Of a stretch of DNA of 64,000 nt, positions 27,676 through 36,971 are shown in pieces. Source of the stretch: Mrakia gelida (Eukaryota; Basidiomycota; Tremellomycetes; Cystofilobasidiales; Mrakiaceae); contig BRON01000018.1 of NCBI GenBank assembly GCA_024345305.1, positions 124,001 to 188,000 of the forward strand. Direction: 5' to 3'. The notes beneath the pieces were generated by a model. That model had not been told where the DNA came from, ran no database searches, and saw only the letters and a program-made list of their open reading frames with translations. Position numbers and translations under genes: made by a program. Position 1 is the first letter of the stretch, and each line of letters opens with the position of its first letter.

Positions 27676-27892
27676 GTGAGTTTTCTGTACAGAAGGACGG
27701 AGGAGAGCTTACGGCAGGGAGGGGGAGGGAGGGAGGGACGGCGGAAGGAACGAGCGAGCTCGCACCTTTCCTTCTTCTTTCCTTCTGGCTTCCTTCCTCG
27801 CAGATTTTCGCTACTTCTTCGAGCATACTTCGAGTGCTGACTACTCTCTCCCTCCCGTCTCATTCCTCATTTCATTTGTCGTCACTCTACAG
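27676..27892 (+). other. Probable 5' UTR intron of the bestrophin-like gene
   Basis: The donor GTGAGT follows an A run at 27671-27675. A GTGCTGAC branch-like site lies near 27839. The acceptor CTACAG ends at 27892, 29 bp upstream of the chosen ATG. Intron signals match those inside the coding region. The call is inference, with no transcript evidence. Confidence 0.5.
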
Positions 27893-27921
27893 GAAGTTCG
27901 CTTTTCCCCAGCTCTTCGAGA

Positions 27922-30900
27922 ATGATCCAGCCTGGACTTCCTCCCTTGTTCGAGTCGAACGGAAAGAAGACTCGATTCAACCATCACCACTACTTGTGAG
28001 CTTACTTTCAACACTCTTCCCTTCCCTCATTTCTCCTCGAGCTCAGAGGTAGCCTCGACGAGAGAGAAAAACTGCGAGGGAGAGGGAAGGGCAGCCGAAG
28101 AAGGGACCGAGAGCTCTGCTCATGTTTCAGAGTCGCTCGTCTCCTCGCGGCCATCTCGCCTCCTTTTTCATGCTCGAGGGCTCGAACCCCAGAAATTGAT
28201 CTGAACTCTCTCTCTTTATTCTCTTCCCCCTCTCAGGAATGCCTTCCTAGCGACTGGGTTCTTCAGGTAAGCTCAGAGCTGCTGGCTCGTGCCTCTCGGA
28301 CCTGCGTTGCCGCGGCTGAGTCTCTTCGTTCTTTCGACGTCTCCCTCCAGGATCTGGTCTGCTCTTCTATTTATGGGAGGATGGGCAACTATGGTCGTCT
28401 GTATCCAGAAGTGCGTATCTCTCTCTCTCCCGAACATGATCTCGGACTTCTCGAGTCGAGAGGAGGCGCTTTGCGTTTGAGCGTCGCGATCCGAGCTGAC
28501 CCGTCGTTTCCCTCCTCTCAAACCTCTTCGTTGTCATCTTCTAGGTTCGTCTGGAAGCCCTTCCAGATCCCTCCTACTTTGATCACCGTCTTTGGTACTG
28601 TTCGTGAGTCCCTCATGTCGTCAAGTCGCTCGCTTTTCGGCTGAGTCTCGAACGAGAACTGACGCGTCGAAACTTGTCGGGCTTCTTTCTGCCCCTCACC
28701 AGTCGGTTTCGTTATCAGCTGTGAGCATAGAGTTCCATCATCTCGCACTTCATCGCATCCATCGCTGACTTCTCACCTCGCGCCTCTCAGACAGGACCTC
28801 TTCGGCCTAGTTCGTTCATCTTCCCTCCTCCTCGACTCGTTCTCGACTCTGACCCTCCTCGATCTCTTGTCTTTCTTTCAACAGCGATCGATGGCACGAA
28901 GGAAGGAGGATCTGGTCATCCATCGTCGTCTCGTCTCGAATCTGGGCTCGAACCGTCTGGATCTCCACTCCTGACTCGATGTTCAAAGTCCCACCAACGG
29001 ACGTCGAGGAGCGAAAACGAGACGCTGCTCGAGCGGTCATCGAGAAGGTCGCCATCCTCAATCTCGTTCAAGCGTTCGGTATCTCTCTTAAGCACTGTGA
29101 GTTTCGCACCGTTGAGACTTGCTTGAGGAGGAGGTCGGGAGTCGTTCGAAGAGGACGAGGAGGAGACGACGCGAGCGGAGGGGACTCGGAGAGCTGGAAT
29201 CGCAGTGAAGCCGAGCACTGACTCTCTTTTGGTTTTCTGCCTCAGATCTTCGAGGAGAGGAAGGAGTTGCTTACGAGGATCTTTGGCCCCTCATCAAGGT
29301 GTGTTCGTGAAAGCGAGTTGAACGGTGAGCGAGACGCGATCTGACCCGTCCGCCCTTTCTTCTCCGCTCTCGCCTCCTTCCTTTATTCTCAGCATCTTCC
29401 TGGATGTAAGCTCCCTTTTCCTCATTCCTCCTGAGGTCTTTGAAGGTCGTAGCTGAACCTGACTCCCCTTGCCTCGCGTCGATACAGACAACCTTCCCAA
29501 CTCGCTTCCCACTCCCGTCGAAGCTCGAGGCCCAAACCCATTCAGTCTCGAAGCGGAGGAGTGAGTCCAGTCTTCTCTCTCTTCTCTCGTCGAGGGTGGA
29601 ATGACTGATACGACACTCTTTCTCATCTCGACAGAGCTCTCGCCACATCCCCCTACGTCGCTCCTCGTTCGTCTCAAGAACAACGCCGATCTCAAGACCA
29701 GCAACGCCGCTCTCGCGAGTCCATTCGCCTCGCCGACCGATCGATCTCTCCCAGCTCGAAGGAAGACCTCTCTTCCAAAAGCCGATCCGCTGGTACAACG
29801 CTCAACGTCCCTGCTCTCTCCCACCAAACCAAGCCCACCATCACGGTCGACACCGACGACACCCTAGTCCGATCCTCCGTCGCTCGACCTGCCTTCGCGA
29901 TCGAGGAGCCAGTCCTCAAGCCTTCTAGGAATCCTCCTCCCCCTTGGAGGATGAGGGAGGTCTGGCCGTTCCGTCTCATGATCCCTCAGTCCGTTCGAGA
30001 CAGGGAGGCTGGAATCGAGAGCGCGAGGGAGAGGAGTGCGGCGAGGCAGAGAGCTAGGAAGGGTCAGATTTCGGAGAACCTTCCTCTAGAGATTACCTTG
30101 TACTTGGTGAGTCTTTTGGGTTCGCTTGCTCGAAGACAAGGGAGGGAGGAAGGCAGAGCAAAACAAAGCGGAGCGGGAGGCACGACGCGTCTCATCATCA
30201 GCTTCGCTCCCTCGGCTTCCCTCCCGTCTTCGTGAGCCACGCGCTGACTTTCGTCTATCTCTCATTGTTCAATCAGACGAGCTACATCTCTGCCTTGGCG
30301 AAGAGGGATTCGGTCGACATCCCCAACCGAAGTGAGTGATACATCTCGAGTTCGACGCGTCTCTCGATCTCGAGCTGACCGTCACTTTTTCCACGCAGAC
30401 GTCCTCATCAACGCCACCACCACCTTCACTGATTCCCTCACCTCTCTCGAGCGTATCCTCACGACTCCAATTCCCTTCTCGTATGCTGCTGTGCGTCCCG
30501 TCGTCACTCCCCGCTCAACTTCGATTGACGCGACTGACTTGGTCAATCTTCTCTTCTTCGACACCAACAGCACATCTGGACGACCGCTTGGATCTACTGC
30601 TTGCTTCTTCCCTTCCAAATCAACGTTTTGTGGGGTTGGGTGACCATTCCAGCTACCGTCGTCATCTCCTTCGTCTTCTTGACCTTCCTCACCATCGGAG
30701 AGGAAATCGGTGGGTGTTCAAACGTCGAGTCTATGCCCATCTACTCGCGTCTTTATCTCCTCTTTCTTGGACTCAGAACTGACCCTTCCTCTTCTGTTTC
30801 TCAGAGAACCCCTTCGGAGTGAGTATCTTCCCTCTTGCGAGCGAAAAATAAGCTCTCGAGCCGCTTTCGTTTCGCTGACTCGACGCGTCGTTGTCTTCCT

Positions 30901-31484
30901 TCTCTTCCACCTTCCTTCCTTCGCTTCAATCTCTCCCTTCAACTCGACCCCCCAAAGTTCGATCGAAATGATCTCGACCTCGATCTCTTCAACAACATCG
31001 TCCGAGCTGAGTTCGCCGCCGTGATGTCTCGACCGGTTCGTTCGCTTCGACATCTATGTTCGATCTCCTTCGTACGACGACTAACCCAAATCTTCCCACC
31101 TCTGTCTAAAACAGATGCCTCCTCCCGAGGAATGGATCTTCTGCCCTGCCAACACGTCCCTCTTCGGCGAGAACGGTTCAAGCTCTTCCGCGATTCAGGT
31201 TCGTTCAACGCTTTCCTCTCACCCTCTTCTTCTTCCGTCGTCTCCCTCGAGCTGATTCCCTTCCCCAAACTCTTCATCTTTCGAACACTTAGCTCGAGAA
31301 CCAAGGCCTCCGAGCTGTCCGACAAGCTCTAGCGACTCAAGGAGGCGCGTCGTTCGGAGATTGGGAGGAGTCGACGGCCGACGCTGCGTTGTTGGGCCCA
31401 GCAGGAGGAGGACTTGGAGTCAGGAAGAGGGATCCTTCGCAGATGAGGAAGAAGGAAGAGATGGGACTTGAGCCTGATGAGTAG
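27922..31484 (+). CDS. Bestrophin / UPF0187-family anion channel-like protein
   Basis: This family forms pentameric anion channels in membranes; fungal members are largely uncharacterised. The start MIQPGLPPLFESNGKKTRFNHHHY lies in a short exon and splices in phase to LNAFLATGFFR. Membrane segments include IWSALLFMGGWATMVVCIQ, PTLITVFGTVLGFVISY and VLWGWVTIPATVVISFVFL. The family signature TSSAYDRWHEGRRIWSSI (RTSSAYDRWxEGR type) is clear. The C-terminal gate-proximal segment IGEEIENPFGFDRNDLDLD matches the bestrophin Asp-rich calcium/gate region. A Ser/Arg-rich hydrophilic insert of about 130 residues lies between the second and third membrane blocks. The protein ends MRKKEEMGLEPDE. The upstream end may be extended by exons I cannot see. 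Confidence 0.85.
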
Positions 31485-31790
31485 TTGGTCGTTGAGGCTC
31501 TCGGTCGTTGATGTGTTTTTTGCTTTTTCTCTCTCTCGCTTTCTTTTCCTCCTCGCCTTACGCTTTCGTAGTCCCTCGTTCGCTCTTTCGTTGAACCTTA
31601 CCCTCCTTTGCATACTTTCTTCTCTTTTTCTTCTTCCACACTCTCTTCATGCTCATCGCTCCGTGCTATGTGAAGCTGAAACATCTCGACGTCGACGCGT
31701 CCTCGTCGACCTTTCGTCCTCTTGCTCTGGCTCTCGTCCGACACGCAAACCGCATCCAAATACAACGAGACCCAACGGGAACCAGTTGGA
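31485..31790. other. Convergent 3' spacer
   Basis: This spacer lies between the bestrophin-like stop and the NDUFS7 stop. It is T-rich on the plus strand, consistent with a 3' untranslated region. Nothing else was seen. Confidence 0.4.
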
Positions 31791-33423
31791 CTACCTCCTG
31801 TACCACTGCACGACAGCTCGACTCCTCCTGATCTTCCTCTGCAGCTGCAGAATCCCTGTTGACCCGTCGAAACGAAACCAAGGGCGAACGAAGGTCAGCT
31901 CCTTCCTAATCTCTCCTCGCGAACAAAGGAAGGAAGGGAGAAGACAAACCGTAGAGCAAAGCCTCAGCAGTGGGAGGGCATCCGGGGACGTAGATATCGA
32001 CGGGAACGATCCTGTCGCAGCCTCGGACGACGGAGTAGGACTGATGAGAAAAGTGAGGAGGGAAAGCGAGGTCGACGTCAGGTTCGAGAGGCAACGAAAG
32101 CGACGAGGGGAGCTGAGGGAAATGGGACGAACGTAGTGGTAGTAGCCTCCTCCGTTGGCGCAGGAGCCCATGCTGATGACCCATTCTGAAGGAGGGAGAG
32201 AGAGAGAGGGAGGTCAGTGATCGAGTGGACGAACGCGCGCGAGACGAGACGAGACAAGCTCGCTCGACACGACGGAAAGGGACGTACTAGGCTCGGGCAT
32301 CTGATCGTAGACTAGTCTGAGGGCGGGAGCCATCTTGTTGGTCAGAGTTCCAGCGACCTGGAGTGAAGGGAAGAAGAAGGTCGGAAAGGATGGAATCAGT
32401 CGAGGGACGAGACGCGACAGCCAGATAGGGAGCCAGATGAGTATACGAACACTGAAGAAGGGCGAAAGAAGCGAAGAACAGACGCGAGTCATCAGCCTCG
32501 AGCCTTGGAATGCACGTGACTGGGAAGAGGGAGACGAGAAACAGAAAGGACGACGCGAGACTCACATCATCACGTCCGACTGACGAGGCGAAGCTCTGAA
32601 CACAATACCGAGTCGATCTTGATCGTATCTCGACGCAGCGACGTGCCTGTTGCAAGGTTGAAGTAGTCATAAGCCTAGGCGAGACGAGAAGAGTGACGAA
32701 AAAGAGAGAGAGAGAGAGCGGAGACGAACATCATCTCGACGGCACAGCAGGCGAGTCCAACTGAGAGCGAGGAGGAGGAGAGAAGATCAGCTTGGATCGA
32801 GTGCGAAAGAAGGGTATATTGGACTCACAAGTCATAGGCCATAGACTTCCCTGCCTCGCCCAATTGACCACCTTGTCCACCGTAGAGAGGACGTGCTCTG
32901 AGATGGAGAGAAGAGGGAGGGAGGAACGAGCGGAGGACTCCGAGGTCAGCTTCATCGTTTCCCTTCCTTCCTTCCTCCCTCCTTCCCTCCGAGCTCAGAT
33001 CGACGACCCATGACTCCCAGCTCTTCATGGGACAGCCTTCCAAGTACCAGTGAGAAGAGGAAGCTCACTCACCTGCTCCGTTCCTTGGATGCATCAAGCT
33101 CTCCTGGTTGGACTGCCTCATCGCCAGTTGAGTTGCGATGGGAAGCTCGAGATCCTCCTTCGTTCGGGGCTCATACCCAGTCTTGAGCTCACTGGCGAGA
33201 GGCGGGGGAGCAGCTTTGAAGGGTACGAGGGAGGTGAAGAGAGGGCGATGGATGCATGGGAGGAGGGAGGGGAGGGAAGCTGGGGAAGGCGAGGGAGAGG
33301 TGGAGGAGGGAAGGAGGGAGGGGAAGGGTTCAGCTCGTCTTGTCCTTCCGAGGATGTATAGATCGAAGGAGGCGATTACTTACCCGACGATGGTCTGAGA
33401 GAGAATCTGATGAGGAGAGACAT
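31791..33423 (-). CDS. NDUFS7: NADH:ubiquinone oxidoreductase PSST / NDUFS7 subunit (complex I)
   Basis: This subunit carries iron-sulphur cluster N2, the last electron carrier before ubiquinone, in the complex I arm facing the mitochondrial matrix. Cluster ligands are visible: LACCAVEMM (two Cys), [16 protein letters not shown], and [16 protein letters not shown] in the form [17 protein letters not shown]. Other conserved runs are [19 protein letters not shown] and [21 protein letters not shown]. The C-terminus is [10 protein letters not shown]...VVQWYRR. The N-terminus [13 protein letters not shown] plus Arg/Ser/Pro-rich residues is a good mitochondrial presequence. The start at 33423 is the only ATG that splices in phase to the exon with [17 protein letters not shown]. 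Fungi with this gene respire through a proton-pumping complex I. Confidence 0.95.
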
Positions 33424-35151
33424 CGTTCCAGAGCAGAGAGAGAAAGAGAGATAAGATCTCGCGAGTGAGGGTTTGAGGGGAAGGTGGGGACGGGCGAGCG
33501 AGAAGGGAGGGGCCTGAGTGGAGGAGGAGGGAGGGAGACGGACGCGTCGTGAAGAAGAGGAAGAGAAGAATTTCGAGCCTGCTCTGGTTGAAGACGTATC
33601 ATCCTATGCTGCTGAATCGCTCAGAGTCATGATGAATACGAGAATCAGCCGAGAGGAGCAGACGTTCGTTCGACTCGTCGAGCCCGACGCACCTTTCACT
33701 CCCTCGACGCTTCCCTTGAACAAGTGGTGCTTAACCGGTCTTGATTGACGAAGAGGAATGAGCAAACACCCAAGCCAGAATCGAGGCATCTGGTATCGTT
33801 CATCTATCTCCCCGCCCTGACCTGGAAAGAGAAGAGGAGCGACGCGTTCGCTCTCAACTTCTCAACCAGAATCCAAAACTCGCCCCTGTATATTCCGTCC
33901 GATCCAGAAGCCTTCACCCGCGTCTTCAGATCCCCAAAGGCCTGTACCGGCTAAACAACGTCGACCCGAGGAAACGAAAGCCAAAGTCTCGTCGAATCGC
34001 TCGACGCGTCTGAGCCCTTCACCAACTCACCCATCATCCCTCCTCTCCTCCAGCTTCTTCGCTTGAAGTACGCGTGCGTGCAGCTTCGATATCGGGAGTC
34101 TGATGACGAGGAGGAGAGGTGGTTGAGATAGGGTGGACGGGCCTCCAAACCAACGCGTCGAGGAACGGAGAGCATGGTCAGCTCGACGAGCGAGAAGAGA
34201 ATGAGGAGCGAGAGAGCTGGGAGACGGTCCGAGAGGGCCGCAGGAAAATATTCTGCTTTGAAAAGGAGAAGTAGGGAAGGCCAGTCGAGGAAAGCGCGAG
34301 AGATGAGCAGGGAGAGAAATGGGCAGGGAGAGACAATCTGACGTTACAGAAATGACTTCCGATTCCTTTCAAGACCTGGTTCACATTTCCCCTCAGGGTA
34401 GATTACATTTGAGTACATCTCTTCGGTAGACAGATTGCGCCGGAGAGTTCCTCTCGAAGTCGGCGCCTTCTCTTGAAGCCCAAACGCGTCGCTGGTCTCG
34501 ACGCTAACGATCGATAGCATCCAGCTCAGCTGAGCTCTTCAACTCCTCCAATCCAACCATCCCCAAGATTTCTGAGGGAGATGCTCTAGCTCGAGGGCGA
34601 CTTGTACTGTCCGTGGAGGGACAAGGGAGAAAAAGAAAGCGGAGGGAGGGTCAAAACAAAACCAGTTGAGGTCCAACGCGATCAGTGGAAAGGGTAAGCC
34701 CTCTCGGGGTTTGCCTGGCTGCTTACAGCAGCTGATAGGCCCATCCGTCAAGGTGATGAGAAAGAGAGAAGTTTGAAGGAGGAGGAGCGAAGCGACGACG
34801 ACCACGAGGCAGAGCGTCCTCTTGAACGGGTCTGAACTCTCCTAATCCACTGCATCGCGGACTCTCTTCGACACTCATCCCCCTCCCTCCGCTCTCACTG
34901 TCCCTTTTCCTTTCACAGCTCTTCCTCAGAGAGGTTGCTCTCGAGCGAGTCTCGGAGTCCGAGTCGGAGAGACAGTGGATCATCTTGATTCTTGGAGGCG
35001 GAGGGGAAGAAGAGAAGAACGAAGTGAGATGCGAGAGGGGAGAGGAAAGGCAAATGAGTGAGGAGAGGTTAGAGGGGAGGAGAGGGAGGGGCGAAGCGAC
35101 GACGACGCACGCGACGAAGAGGAAAGTCCTCGCGATGAGTGGCAAAAAGAC
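33424..35151. other. Gene-poor stretch of 1.7 kb
   Basis: No protein domain, tRNA or consistent exon chain was recognised on either strand. Several GACGCGTC/AACGCGTC motifs occur (about 33541, 34004, 34156, 34486). The leftmost part is the NDUFS7 promoter. A non-coding RNA or a short fast-evolving gene cannot be excluded. Confidence 0.4.
35144..35148 (-). terminator. Pol III terminator of tRNA-Pro
   Basis: A run of five A on the plus strand (TTTTT on the transcribed strand) starts 4 nt after the tRNA 3' end. Confidence 0.7.
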
Positions 35152-35237
35152 GGCACGATCCCGGGATTGAACCGAGGACCTCCATGAAGCAGTTACAAGA
35201 ACCCTAACATGGCGCGATACCACTACACCAATCATGC
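35152..35237 (-). tRNA. tRNA-Pro(AGG) with a 14-nt intron
   Basis: Read on the minus strand, acceptor GCATGAT pairs with ATCGTGC, followed by discriminator C. The A-box region is TGGTGTAGTGG. The anticodon stem CCATG pairs with CATGG. The loop begins TTAGGG with anticodon AGG at 35205-35203. A 14-nt intron occupies 35188-35201, after position 37. The T arm is CTCGG, TTCAATC, CCGGG. The mature length is 72 nt. TTAGGG and AGGTC before the T arm match typical fungal tRNA-Pro(AGG). The gene forms the left border of a tandem array whose units repeat the first 27 nt or so of this tRNA. Confidence 0.92.
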
Positions 35238-36545
35238 AATCAATCTTATTTGATGACAGTAACCTCCCTCTAGCTTGGAGGTTGTCCGAATCGAATCGAA
35301 TCCAAACGCGTCTTCTCTTCTCTCCTCCCTCGTTGCTTTCTCTCTTCCTTCCTCGAGTAGAGAGTCAGGACGCACTCCACTGATCAATTCTATCATTCTT
35401 TGATGACAGTGGGCTCAATTTGGCTTCCACCTCGTCCGAATCGAAAGCAGAACTGATTTGAACGCGTCTCTCAACTCCCTCCCTCGTTGCTTTCTCTCTT
35501 CTCTCTCGCTTCGAGAGCCTTCTCTTTTCTACTGAGGCGCGACCCACTACAACCAATCATGCACTATCATTCTTCGATGACAGTGAGCTCGATCTGGCTT
35601 GTACCTCGTCCGATTCGAAAGCAGAACCGATTCGAACGCGTCTCTCAACTCCCTCCCTCGTTGCTTTCTCTCTTCTCTCTCGCTTCGAGAGCCTTCTCTT
35701 TTCTACTGAGGCGCGACCCACTACAACCAATCATGCACTATCATTCTTCGATGACAGTGGACTCGATCTGGCTTGCACATCGTCCGATTCGAAAGCAGAA
35801 CCCATTCGAACGCGTCTCTCGTTCCCTCTCCCTCGTTGCTTTCGCTCTTCTCTCTCGCTTCGAGAGCCTTCTCTTTTCTACTGAGGCGCGACCCACTACA
35901 ACCAATCATGCACTATCATTCTTTGATGACAGTGAGCTCGATCTGGCTTGTACCTCGTCCGATTCGAAAGCAGAACCGATTCGAACGCGTCTCTCAACTC
36001 CCTCCCTCGTTGCTTTCTCTCTTCTCTCTCGCTTCGAGAGCCTTCTCTTTTCTACTGAGGCGCGACCCACTACAACCAATCATGCACTATCATTCTTTGA
36101 TGACAGTGAGCTCGATCTGGCTTCCACCTCGTCCGAATCGAAAGCAGAACCCATTCGAACGCGTCTCTCGTTCCCTCTCCCTCGTTGCTTTCGCTCTTCT
36201 CTCTCGCTTCGAGAGCCTTCTCTTTTCTACTGAGGCGCGACCCACTACAACCAATCATGCACTATCATTCTTTGATGACAGTGAGCTCGATTTGGCTTGC
36301 ACCTCGTCCGATTCAAAAGCAGAACCCATTCGAACGCGTCTCTCGACTCCTTCCCTCCCTCGTTCGTTTCTCTCTTCTCTCTCGCTTCGAGATCGTCCTC
36401 TCCCAACTAGGGGCGCGACCCGCTCTGAACATTATGTAGTCATTCTTTGATGACAGCGGCTCAATCTCGCTTCCATCTCGTTCGAATCGGAAGCAGAACC
36501 AGTTTGAACGCGTCTCTCGACTCCGTCCCTCGTTGGTTTCTCTCT
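35238..36545. repeat. Tandem array of about 174-178 bp units carrying tRNA-Pro 5'-end fragments
   Basis: Units start with a CCCACTACAACCAATCATGC-type segment at 35543, 35717, 35892, 36066, 36241 and, diverged, 36419. A diverged unit begins near 35370, and the tRNA with its own 5' flank forms unit zero. Spacing is 174, 175, 174, 175 and 178 bp. On the minus strand each unit reads 5' flank, then GCATGATTGGTTGTAGTGGG and TCGCGCC, nearly the first 27 nt of the tRNA-Pro gene including its A box. It then departs into unrelated sequence. Each unit also has GTTCGAATC (B-box-like) about 90-100 nt further along the minus strand, an AACGCGTC, and a CT-rich tract. Long ORFs through the array arise from the near-multiple-of-three period and are not called as genes. 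Confidence 0.9.
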
Positions 36546-36971
36546 TCCCTCCGTCCATCCATCGTAAAGGAGTACGTGGGTCTGGTTTGAGCAAGGTAAG
36601 CTGTGACATTGAGAAGGGACAAAGAAGAGGACGGACGTCGAGGACGAGAACGATTCGTGTGAGTTCGCTTCGTTTGAGACGCGACGCACCGACTGACTCG
36701 AAGGCTTCTCTGACTCCCTGGTCCTCGTTTGATGTCGACCGCCTGTCTAGATACCTTGCCTTGATGCATGAACAAGTCTCTTTCCCATTCGGAGGTGGAT
36801 CAGAGCGAAAACGGACGCGTCGTGTACAATCAGAGTCGCAAAGAAAAATAAAGCGAGAGCAAGAGCTACGTAAACTAAGGGGGATGGGCTGCTTGCGAGG
36901 GGAGTAAATGGAATGAGGTGGGTCGCGTCGTTGAGGCAGTGGTAGTCGAACGTCGCGAGAACGAAGGATGA
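36546..36971. other. Spacer between the tandem array and ETFDH
   Basis: This is the 3' flank of ETFDH plus the array edge. No gene was recognised. Confidence 0.4.

Noticed and set aside
28170..28210. Possible minus-strand tRNA T arm (GGGGTTCGAGC)
   Set aside because: No matching acceptor or anticodon arm could be found around it, and it lies inside an intron of the bestrophin-like gene.
35487..36450. Long ORFs of 225-248 codons through the tandem array
   Set aside because: They repeat the same peptide because the unit length is near a multiple of three. There is no domain, no start context and no independent codon signature.
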